From Candidatus Moraniibacteriota bacterium (GTDB lineage Bacteria > Patescibacteriota > Minisyncoccia > Moranbacterales > GCA-2747515), in NCBI GenBank assembly GCA_947311515.1, contig CAMZLB010000052.1:1-35428 (forward strand): DNA of 35,428 nucleotides, given 5' to 3'. A model generated the notes under the pieces. It ran no database searches, was not told the origin of the DNA, and saw only the letters and a list, made by a program, of their open reading frames with translations. Shown here piece after piece: positions 25,408-32,293 of the stretch. Every line of letters starts with the position of its first letter. Positions within the stretch are counted from its first letter, which is position 1. Made by a program: the position numbers and the translations under genes.

Positions 25408-25427
25408 CCCTTAGATAAGGGTTTTTT
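25408..25427 (+). terminator. intrinsic terminator after pcrA
   Basis: CCCTT (25408-25412), loop AGAT, AAGGG (25417-25421) and T6 (25422-25427). The stem lengthens by A-T pairs with the flanking AAAG/TTTT. It separates pcrA from the promoter at 25440. Confidence 0.75.
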
Positions 25428-25439
25428 CTATGCTATAAT

Positions 25440-25468
25440 TTGACCTTAATTATTTTACTTGGTATAAT
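25440..25468 (+). promoter_or_regulatory. near-consensus sigma-70 promoter with no gene downstream
   Basis: TTGACC (25440-25445), 17-bp spacer and perfect TATAAT (25463-25468) form the best match to consensus seen in the window. The predicted start is near 25475. No open reading frame follows, which points to an RNA gene. Confidence 0.65.
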
Positions 25469-25474
25469 GTATTT

Positions 25475-25660
25475 AGAAGGTTGAGGGAGAAGAGAAAAAA
25501 ACAGCCAAAGTTATGCACATTAACATCATTGCTACTGACAGAGGAAGAGTTTCCAATCATATTTTCCCCCTATTTATGATTGGAAACCCTTCCCCTGTCT
25601 CATAAGAGAGGTTAACATACCACTCTTCGTGAAGAATTTTCTTAAGAGGTTAGCTAGTCA
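25475..25660 (+). ncRNA. candidate structured non-coding RNA of unknown family
   Basis: From the promoter start near 25475 the RNA would carry a long rod, 25537-25599: GACAG/CTGTC, an A-C mismatch, GGAAG/CTTCC, an A-C mismatch, then a perfect 13-bp helix GTTTCCAATCATA/TATGATTGGAAAC around a 13-base C-rich loop. Outside it TTATG/CATAA and GAAGAG/CTCTTC could form a bulged closing stem, an alternative to the local hairpin AAGAGAGGT/ACCACTCTT (25605-25628). Size and bulged-rod shape resemble 6S RNA, but I see no sequence signature proving this. SRP RNA, tmRNA and RNase P signatures are absent. The 3' end is undefined; TAGTCAGTTGTGACTA just beyond is another hairpin. Confidence 0.45.
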
Positions 25661-25722
25661 GTTGTGACTACTAAATCATAAGATATTCCTAGTCTTCACA
25701 AACAAAAAAACAAAAATAAAAA

Positions 25723-25760
25723 TATATCACTTATTTTTTCTAAAAAAAATAAGTGATATA
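25723..25760. repeat. 17-bp perfect inverted repeat with 4-base loop
   Basis: TATATCACTTATTTTTT (25723-25739) and AAAAAATAAGTGATATA (25744-25760) are exact complements. There is no T tail beyond the stem, so termination is uncertain. It may be a transcription end, a protein-binding palindrome or a cruciform. Confidence 0.7.
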
Positions 25761-25993
25761 CTAATGAAATAAAAACAAAAAATAAAAGAGTTTAGAAATA
25801 ATAGTTCTTTCAGATAAAAAAAGGGGGGCTAAATGCCATGAGACGGAGGTAAGAAGTAGCAATAGGAATATGCGAAAAATTAACAACAAGCATGCAAAAA
25901 AGAGGCATGTAATAGTATGTACGGAAATCACATATGATTTTCTAAACTAGTATGAATAAATTGAATTGATTGTTTTTTCACCCGGAAATAAGA

Positions 25994-26020
25994 AGTTTAA
26001 AAAGTTCAAAAAGTTTAAAG
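25994..26020 (+). repeat. three 9-bp tandem repeats
   Basis: AGTTTAAAA, AGTTCAAAA and AGTTTAAAG follow each other exactly, 9 bp apart. They resemble short iterons, but low complexity could also produce them. Confidence 0.4.
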
Positions 26021-26027
26021 AATTTAT

Positions 26028-26097
26028 GTTCGGTGCATACGCACTATGCCGGGCGCTTGCCCATACAACGATTAGGGGCCATTAGCGCCCGGTGAAC
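26028..26097. other. G+C-rich double hairpin
   Basis: About 60% G+C by hand count in a roughly 28% background. GTTC (26028-26031) pairs with GAAC (26094-26097). Inside are a small hairpin GTGC-ATAC-GCAC (26033-26044) and a perfect 9-bp stem CCGGGCGCT/AGCGCCCGG (26049-26057, 26084-26092) with inner GCCC/GGGC pairs. The composition and pairing point to a selected RNA or DNA structure; the family is not recognised. Confidence 0.55.
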
Positions 26098-26332
26098 AAC
26101 CATCCTTAGATATATTTCGAGGAAATGATTCATCGGTAGATATTTGAAGGTGTGTTTTTCTAAAATGATTTAATTTTTGTTAAATAGGTCATTTATTATT
26201 ATAGGTATAAGTATGCTATACATTATACTATTTATAATTTTTATATAAAAAATCACCAAAGAAAATTGTAAAAAAATAGATATTAGTACAAATATCCTAG
26301 CAAAATTTTCATATTATAGGATATAATTTTTT

Positions 26333-26692
26333 ATGGATAAGTATAAGTTTAAATTATTTAATCTTTGTAAAGTCTAGAATAGAAGATTTCATAAAAGTAA
26401 AGAAAGGTTATTATTTTTTTGCATTGTCTAAATATCGTGGATATATAGAATATAGGCATGTAGATTTTTTGATATGTGATAAAAAAACTAGTTATTGAGT
26501 TAGATGGATACTCTCATAATTTTAAAAAACAGAGATAGTATACTTAATAAAACATACAAAATTGTAAATTTATCAGTTATTCATATTGTAGTGCATGATA
26601 TAAATAATAAAAAGCACTTAGAATATGTTTATGGAAAAATATTCAGATTTAAAGTAGTATCTATTCTTAAATATTTTGAAGATTTCAGTTGA
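26333..26692 (+). pseudogene. decayed DUF559-type endonuclease
   Basis: A frame from 26370 reads GYYFFALSKYRGYIEYRHVDFLICDKK. At the A7 run near 26474 the frame slips, and the next frame continues LVIELDGYSHNFKKQR to a stop. A third frame then continues RDSILNKTYKIVNLSVIHIVVHDI and ends at 26692. Joined, the order VDFLI-C-KK-LVIELDGYSH-R-L matches the DUF559/Vsr-like nuclease fold (IVDF, ELDG, SH). The probable original start is ATG 26333, behind TATAAT at 26322, which would need one more frameshift. At least two frameshifts make it inactive. Confidence 0.65.
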
Positions 26693-26718
26693 CATGATAT
26701 TATGTATTTAAGTATACT
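26689..26718 (+). promoter_or_regulatory. promoter of ilvC
   Basis: A perfect TTGACA (26689-26694) and TATACT (26713-26718) with an 18-bp spacer. The start near 26725 leaves a leader of about 24 bases, too short for a leucine/valine attenuator. Confidence 0.65.
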
Positions 26719-26748
26719 TAGGTACATGTAACAAATTAAAACTATTTT

Positions 26749-28200
26749 ATGAAAAATAAAATAAAGTCTTCAATTTTTGATATAAAAGATTTAGTTGTTC
26801 CTGGAGAAAATGAACAAATTGTAGTTGGAGGAAGAGATAAGTTTGAAATTGCCATAGAAGCATTAAAAAAAGCTAATATAAAAAAAATTGGAGTAATTGG
26901 TTGGGGATCGCAGGGTCCGGCACAATCTCAAAATTTAAAAGATTCTTTAGATAATACGGATATTGAAGTTACTATAGGACTCAGAAAAGGTAGTTCTTCA
27001 TGGGATAAAGTTGAAGAAGTTGGGCTTAAGGTGGATGAAATGTATAAAGTTTTATCGGAATCAGATTTAAATATCTTACTTATAAGTGATGCAGCTCAGG
27101 CTGATAATTATAAAGAAATATTTAAAAATCTTAAATCAGGTTCAACGCTCGGACTTTCACATGGCTTTTTACTTGGACATTTGCAAAATGTAGGTGATAA
27201 ATTTCCAGATGATATAAATATAATAGGTGTATGTCCAAAAGGCATGGGTCCTTCAGTTAGAAGATTATATGAGCAAGGAAAAGAGGTCAATGGCGCTGGA
27301 ATAAATAGTTCATTTGCTGTTGAAAAAGATATAGATGGAAAAGCTACAGATATAGCACTTGCTTGGTCTATTTTAATAGGGTCTCCTTATATATTTAAAA
27401 CCACACTTGAAGATGAATTTAAATCAGATATTTATGGGGAAAGAAGTATTCTTTTGGGAGCAGTTCATGGAATGGTAGAAGCACTTTATCAAAAAAGAAC
27501 AGTAGAAGAAGATGAAAAAGACGTATATAGAGAGACAGTGGTAAATATAACAGGTCCAATAAGTAGGAAAATATCTAAAGAAGGTATAGAGTCTATTTTT
27601 AAGGAGTTTGAAGGAAATGATGTTTTTTATAAGTCTTTAAATGCTAGTTATAAAGAATGTTATCCATTATTAGAAGAAATATATGATGAGGTATCAAGTG
27701 GTAATGAGATACGAGGTGTTATTTTAGCAGGTAGGAGGAAGCAAATATTTGTTCCTGAGTTAATTGATAAAACTCCAATGTGGAGAGTTGGTGAAGTTGT
27801 TAGGAAGAGTAAAGATAATGGAGATAATTATGAGATAGTTGCGGAAACTTCAGGATTTTATGTGGGCGTAATGATGGCTCAAATTGATGTTCTTAAGAAA
27901 AATAAACATTCTTGGAGTGAAATTGTAAATGAATCTATAATAGAAGCAGTTGATTCACTTAATCCATATATGCACGCAAGAGGCATTGATTATATGGTTG
28001 ATAATTGCTCTAGAACTGCTAGATTAGGCTCTAGAAAATGGGGACCAAGATTTAGGGCATGTATAGAAGTAGCAATCTATGATGTTAAATATGATGAATT
28101 TGATATTGAATTGATAGATAGACTCAGAAACCACGATGTTCATTCAGCTTTAAAATCATGTGGAGAATTGAGACCATCAGTGGATATATTTGTAGAATAG
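26749..28200 (+). CDS. ilvC: ketol-acid reductoisomerase, class II, plant-like
   Basis: 483 aa, the long class II form. It isomerises and reduces acetolactate to 2,3-dihydroxyisovalerate with NADPH and Mg. The Rossmann motif is IGVIGWGSQGPAQSQNLKDS (about 46-65). Then come LISDAAQADNYKEIF, GLSHGFLLGHLQ, GVCPKGMGPSVRRLYEQGKE and the metal-site segments DEFKSDIYGER and LLGAVHGMVEAL. The C-terminal DNCSRTARLGSRKWGPRF closes the knot. From memory these stretches resemble plant chloroplast KARI far more than E. coli IlvC. It is the next step after IlvBN, 12 kb away under its own promoter; ilvD and ilvE are not in the window. Confidence 0.95.
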   Translation: MKNKIKSSIFDIKDLVVPGENEQIVVGGRDKFEIAIEALKKANIKKIGVIGWGSQGPAQSQNLKDSLDNTDIEVTIGLRKGSSSWDKVEEVGLKVDEMYKVLSESDLNILLISDAAQADNYKEIFKNLKSGSTLGLSHGFLLGHLQNVGDKFPDDINIIGVCPKGMGPSVRRLYEQGKEVNGAGINSSFAVEKDIDGKATDIALAWSILIGSPYIFKTTLEDEFKSDIYGERSILLGAVHGMVEALYQKRTVEEDEKDVYRETVVNITGPISRKISKEGIESIFKEFEGNDVFYKSLNASYKECYPLLEEIYDEVSSGNEIRGVILAGRRKQIFVPELIDKTPMWRVGEVVRKSKDNGDNYEIVAETSGFYVGVMMAQIDVLKKNKHSWSEIVNESIIEAVDSLNPYMHARGIDYMVDNCSRTARLGSRKWGPRFRACIEVAIYDVKYDEFDIELIDRLRNHDVHSALKSCGELRPSVDIFVE

Positions 28201-28216
28201 TGTAAATAAAAAACTG

Positions 28217-28265
28217 TACAAAAACCAAAAAGCTACTAAATTTTAGTAGCTTTTTGGTTTTTGTA
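28217..28265. terminator. 24-bp perfect hairpin, bidirectional terminator
   Basis: Positions 28217-28240 and 28242-28265 are exact complements, with core AGCTACTAAA/TTTAGTAGCT and flanking AAAAACC/GGTTTTT. It lies between convergent ilvC and the beta-propeller gene and supplies a T-run on either strand. Confidence 0.85.
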
Positions 28266-28272
28266 TAAATAG

Positions 28273-30339
28273 TTACTTAGATAAGGTATTTACGGTAGGC
28301 TTTTTAATAAGTGAAAAATCTTGTACCTTTTGCCAATCATTTTCATTTAGGATAATTATTTTATCTTCAGATATAATGTACAGATAATCATTTATATATA
28401 AAGCTCTGCGAACTCCTGTTGTGCTTATCGCTTTTTTCATTTCTAGATTACCATTTTCAAAAGTAAATATATAACCCCCCTTGTTTCCAGGTAAGAAAAA
28501 TATATTGTGTTTATCATCAAGTAGAAAAGCATGATGATTATTTACTGCCTCTGAATAGTACTCATCAAGTAGGTATTTAGAAGTTTCCTTTGGATTAGTT
28601 ACATTAGAAACATCAAAGACTGATAGTTTTACCTTCCCATCTTCTTCTCCTATTCCGAGGATTAAATCATCTCCTAGTGAATGTAAGTATGATGAGTATC
28701 CTGGTATTTTTAGTTCGCCTGTAATCTTGGGAGAAGCGGGACTTTTTAAATCTAGAACATAAAATGGATCAGTCTCTCTAAATGTTACCACATATCCTTT
28801 GTCTTCCATGAATCTTACAGAATAAATCCTTTCATCTTTGCCCATATCAAATACAGAGCCTATAATTTTCATTTTTTTATCAAAAATATAAACATCATTT
28901 GTACTAGCTATATCATATTCATTGGTATCTATAGTTGTTGCTATACGTAAATTGCTCTTGTATTCATCTATTGAGAATTGATTTAATAAATGTCCAGGTA
29001 CTATACCTATATTATTAATTTGTAATTTCCCAAGAGAAACCTTTACAATAGAAGAATTTTCTAATTTTCTTATATGTTCTTCTAAATAATTTTTTATTTT
29101 ATTTTCAAGTTCATTTTTAAATTTTAAGGATTCATCTTCAGTCAATGTATTGAAATAAGTATCAATAAGTATTTCAAGTTCATGTGTTTTAGTGCTGTCA
29201 CTTATATCATAACTTATAAGTTTAGTTATTTTTTCTTTGAACTGATTCGGAATAGGACTTGAGTCAGATAATAAAAATTTAGTAAATATATCGAATTTAC
29301 TTGTTCGATTTGGATATGCTATGTAGAAATTTTCAAGAGACATGTATGTTACAATGTTTCCTTGAGATCCTATAAATGATAGTTTATCTTTTAGTTCACC
29401 AGTATCCACATTAATCTTTATGAGAGAGTATGTTATATCTGCTGAAATAGGATTTGTGGGATAATTTATAGTGTTACAAGGAATTATTATATCTACTCCA
29501 TTTATAACAAGTGGACGAATAGGGCAGGGTGTAGATGGTTTGATTTTAGTTTTTGTTAGTAAATAAAGTGTGCTATCTGACAATCTAGCAGTTTCAATTT
29601 GTACTTCATTATTTATTTTTATACTCCACTTTTTATCAGTATTGGAATTTGAGATATCATAACCATATATGTATTCATTTCCAAGTACTACTAAATTTTT
29701 ATTTTCTAGGAGTAGTTCGCCATGAACATCTAAATCATTGATAAGTTGTATATCTCCTGGAGGAATTGCTTTAATAGTGTAAATTCCTTCATTCCTTTGC
29801 ATTGGAGGGGCTATCTTCTTTTCTGATATCATGCTATTTTCTTTGCTTATTTCATCAAAAAATGTAGGCTCTTCTAAAAAATATGGAAAATTAAACCGTT
29901 CATGAGCTAAAAATATATTTTTTCCATCAGTTTTAACTATATCGGGTTCATCTATTCCTACAACTTGAACATTAGTTTTTGATGAGCGAGTAGATTTATT
30001 TTTGCTAAAATCTGTACCGGAACTCTTTAGACTGCTAGCAGTATTACTGGAGTCAACTTGGTTAGGTGACATTGTTAGGAGTCTTTCTTCTTTCACATTG
30101 AAAGTATCGTAACTACTATAATAATTTCCTTTATCTTCATTTTGTGCTAGGTAATTTTTAAAATCTGCTTCCGATTCAAATGTTTTGATTCCAGAAACAT
30201 CTTTTTTAACAATATTATTCTTTATGAAGTCTGGTGTAATTATACTTACAACATGACTACTATTATTTTTAAAGTAAGTTACTAGTAACAGTACTACAAA
30301 TAGAGATACTGCTAACAAAACAATTAGTGCTTTTTTCAT
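28273..30339 (-). CDS. secreted/anchored beta-propeller domain protein (Beta_propel, PF09826-like)
   Basis: 688 aa. An N-terminal hydrophobic anchor (about 4-22, ALIVLLAVSLFVVLLLVTYF) makes it extracytoplasmic. The motif NVQVVGIDEPDIVKTDGKNI (about 122-141) is the hallmark of this family, also found in archaeal and Gram-positive surface proteins. The remaining 500 residues give repeated blades such as VYIFDKKMKIIGSVFDMGKD and LKSPASPKITGELKIPGY. Function in the family is not established. A 12-bp tandem repeat forms its 5' leader. It is single-gene and convergent with ilvC. Confidence 0.8.
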   Translation of the reverse strand: MKKALIVLLAVSLFVVLLLVTYFKNNSSHVVSIITPDFIKNNIVKKDVSGIKTFESEADFKNYLAQNEDKGNYYSSYDTFNVKEERLLTMSPNQVDSSNTASSLKSSGTDFSKNKSTRSSKTNVQVVGIDEPDIVKTDGKNIFLAHERFNFPYFLEEPTFFDEISKENSMISEKKIAPPMQRNEGIYTIKAIPPGDIQLINDLDVHGELLLENKNLVVLGNEYIYGYDISNSNTDKKWSIKINNEVQIETARLSDSTLYLLTKTKIKPSTPCPIRPLVINGVDIIIPCNTINYPTNPISADITYSLIKINVDTGELKDKLSFIGSQGNIVTYMSLENFYIAYPNRTSKFDIFTKFLLSDSSPIPNQFKEKITKLISYDISDSTKTHELEILIDTYFNTLTEDESLKFKNELENKIKNYLEEHIRKLENSSIVKVSLGKLQINNIGIVPGHLLNQFSIDEYKSNLRIATTIDTNEYDIASTNDVYIFDKKMKIIGSVFDMGKDERIYSVRFMEDKGYVVTFRETDPFYVLDLKSPASPKITGELKIPGYSSYLHSLGDDLILGIGEEDGKVKLSVFDVSNVTNPKETSKYLLDEYYSEAVNNHHAFLLDDKHNIFFLPGNKGGYIFTFENGNLEMKKAISTTGVRRALYINDYLYIISEDKIIILNENDWQKVQDFSLIKKPTVNTLSK

Positions 30340-30340
30340 A

Positions 30341-30377
30341 TTTTATTATTTATTTTATTATTTATTTTATTATAACA
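30341..30377 (-). promoter_or_regulatory. promoter and 12-bp tandem-repeat leader of the 30339 gene
   Basis: TTTTATTATTTA occurs at 30341 and 30353, and partly at 30365 (2.8 copies). On the minus strand TGTTATAAT (30377-30369) is a perfect extended -10 formed at the repeat end. The start near 30362 means that the repeats make up the leader, so copy-number slippage would change leader length. Confidence 0.5.
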
Positions 30378-30749
30378 TGATTTTAAAAAATGGTACGATT
30401 CTCCAAATTAGTTTCATCTGTAGTTATAATTTTTTCTAGTCGAAAATACATAATCTTCTTGAAGTTACTTATTTTAAATGAGTCTATGTTGTATCATTTT
30501 GATGTCACAGGATTTCCAGTAGAAAATGGAGGTACTCATTCTTTGCATGTTGTTATAGTTAGTGAGAGGTGGTAAGGCTCTAATATCAAAAATTGAAAAA
30601 AACTTAGCGGTTTATTTTTAGCCAGTCTTCGCATGCTTCCATGGATGTTTAATAATTTTAAAAGGATTTTATATAACAGAAGATAATTATTTTAATTTGG
30701 TCAGATTTACATAGTGATTCAGAATAAGGTTTTACAATATTTCCAGTGA
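30378..30749. other. gap without a convincing gene
   Basis: A 61-codon plus-strand frame (30390-30575) is open but has no family resemblance, unusual composition and no promoter; I do not accept it as a gene. It could be a remnant (it contains DVTGFPVENGGTHSLHVVIV). The rest is A/T-rich; no clear terminator for znuB is seen. Confidence 0.35.
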
Positions 30750-31568
30750 TTATAATTTCTTTTTGGAAAAAATAAATGATCTTGCTAATAAAATGAAAAC
30801 AAAAATAATTGTTGCAGATACAACAATTGAAGCTCCTGATGGTAAATCAAGATAGTAAGAAGTGAAAAGTCCAACAATAAAGGAAATAAATGCAAATATA
30901 ATTGCAAATAATACATATGAATAAAATGAGCGAGCTATTAATTTTGAGGTTACTGGTGGAATAATTAAGAGAGCACTAACTAGAATAATTCCCAGTAATT
31001 TAACACCGAGAACAACTGCAAGTGAGAGAAAAATATAAAAAAGTAAATCAAGATATTTCGTATGTATTCCAGATGTCCACGCCATCTCTTTTGAAAGTGA
31101 GATAAGAATAAATTGTCTAAAAAATATATAGACTATTAATAAAATTCCAAAAGACAAGGCGGTAATCGTCCAGATATCTGCCCATGTTACTGCTAAAATA
31201 TTACCAAAAAGAAAAGAAATTAACTCTGGTTGATATCCGGGTTGAAGTGAAACGAGGATGATTCCGAGTGCCATTCCAGTAGTAAAAACAATACCCACAA
31301 CAGTATCAGAAGCGAGCTTGGAATACTTCTCTAAAAAATACATAGTTATTCCTAAAAGTATACCAATTATTAAAGCTCCTATAAACGGTAAAATACCGAT
31401 AATAATTGCAATAGCTACTCCTAATAGAGAGGCATGTGCGATGCCGTCAGCAAAAAAGGACAGTTTACGTAGTGTCATAAATGAGCCAAGTACAGCAAGA
31501 AGTGGTGCGAGTACCATTCCTGCGATAAAAGCTCTCTGCATAAATTCCATTTGTAATAGTTCAATCAT
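30750..31568 (-). CDS. znuB: zinc/manganese ABC transporter permease (ABC-3 family)
   Basis: 272 aa from the ATG at 31568 (5 bases after the znuC stop, leader TAAAAAAT); an upstream TTG at 31580 would overlap znuC. It has about eight membrane helices with the family segments LRKLSFFADGIAHASLLGVA (about 42-61) and VKLLGIILVSALLIIPPVTS (about 197-216). It forms the membrane channel for metal passed on by the binding protein. Last gene of the operon. Confidence 0.9.
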   Translation of the reverse strand: MIELLQMEFMQRAFIAGMVLAPLLAVLGSFMTLRKLSFFADGIAHASLLGVAIAIIIGILPFIGALIIGILLGITMYFLEKYSKLASDTVVGIVFTTGMALGIILVSLQPGYQPELISFLFGNILAVTWADIWTITALSFGILLIVYIFFRQFILISLSKEMAWTSGIHTKYLDLLFYIFLSLAVVLGVKLLGIILVSALLIIPPVTSKLIARSFYSYVLFAIIFAFISFIVGLFTSYYLDLPSGASIVVSATIIFVFILLARSFIFSKKKL

Positions 31569-31573
31569 ATTTT

Positions 31574-32293
31574 TTAACAATGATGTTTATAAAGTGATAC
31601 ATTTTCGCCATACAATTCTTTAATAATTTTTGGAGTAATAACTTTTTCTGGTGTACCACTGCAAAGCATGGTTTTATTTATACAAATAACTTGAGTAGCA
31701 ATAGAGCTAACCATATTAATTTCATGTGAGACCATGATTATAGTCACATTGTAATCTTTTTGAATTTCTCTCATCAATTGATAAAAATTTTGCTCTCCAC
31801 CAATATCAATTCCACTAACTGGTTCGTCTAAAAATAATATCATAGGTTCTCCCAGTAATGCTTTTGTGATTAAGACTCGTTGTAACTGTCCACCAGACAA
31901 TTCTCCAAGTAGTGATTTTTGCAATTTTTTAATATTAAGATTTTTTAGTATTTTAATAATGCTTTGACTAGAAATAGTAGGGTGAGAAAATTTTAAAAAT
32001 TCAAGAACTGTAATAGGGAAAGTTTTATCAAAGCCTAATTTTTGCGGAACATAGCCAACTTTATCTCTTATTTTATCGGGTTTTTCTTCTAGAATAGAAA
32101 CACTCCCTTTATTGGGATTTAGTAGTCCAATAAGTATTTTTAATAAGGTAGTCTTTCCAGAACCATTTGGACCAATGATCATTACCATAGCATTTTGTTC
32201 TATCTGAAAAGAAATATTATTGAGCACAAAGTTACCACCATTTTTATAGGAGAAAGATAAATTTTCTACTTTTATTACAGTTGACATACTCAT
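31574..32293 (-). CDS. znuC: zinc/manganese ABC transporter ATPase
   Basis: 239 aa. It powers import of metal through the permease. Walker A is GPNGSGKTTLL (41-51), the Q-loop is in GYVPQKLGF, the signature is LSGGQLQRV (about 135-143), Walker B is ILFLDEPVSG and the H-loop is MVSHE. The start overlaps the znuA stop by one base (TAATG); MSTVIK two codons later is an alternative. Tight packing confirms an operon. Confidence 0.93.
   Translation of the reverse strand: MSMSTVIKVENLSFSYKNGGNFVLNNISFQIEQNAMVMIIGPNGSGKTTLLKILIGLLNPNKGSVSILEEKPDKIRDKVGYVPQKLGFDKTFPITVLEFLKFSHPTISSQSIIKILKNLNIKKLQKSLLGELSGGQLQRVLITKALLGEPMILFLDEPVSGIDIGGEQNFYQLMREIQKDYNVTIIMVSHEINMVSSIATQVICINKTMLCSGTPEKVITPKIIKELYGENVSLYKHHC

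Larger units (their letters stand above)
25258..26332. other. 1.1-kb gene-free structured region
   Basis: No plausible gene exists on either strand. It contains, in order: DnaA boxes, a terminator, a near-consensus promoter, a long bulged hairpin and smaller hairpins, a 17-bp perfect palindrome, a purine-rich unassigned stretch (25820-25990), 9-bp tandem repeats, a G+C-rich double hairpin, and A/T-rich DNA leading to the nuclease relic. These are listed separately. Confidence 0.6.

Noticed and set aside
25640-25695. Group I intron core (GACTA ... AAGATAT ... TAGTC) near a nuclease relic
   Set aside because: GACTA and TAGTC could form a P7-like pairing, but only about 23 bases separate them, with no room for P3' and P8. 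No interrupted host gene is visible.
25835-25870. SRP RNA domain IV-like stretch (GAGACGG ... GAAGTAGCAAT)
   Set aside because: It looks somewhat like the SRP loop sequences, but no stem with a GGAA-type tetraloop can be formed between the two halves.
25440-26130. tmRNA or RNase P RNA
   Set aside because: The TTCGAC and T-loop ends of tmRNA and the GAGGAAAGTCC/ACAGAAA cores of RNase P are absent on both strands as far as I can read. GAGGAAATG at about 26119 lies too near the 3' end and lacks its partner.
25258-26332. CRISPR array
   Set aside because: No regularly spaced repeats with unique spacers; the only tandem repeats are 9 bp and contiguous.
30390-30575. 61-codon plus-strand frame
   Set aside because: It has no family, no promoter and no ribosome site, and its composition is unlike the neighbours. 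It may be a remnant but cannot be supported as a gene.
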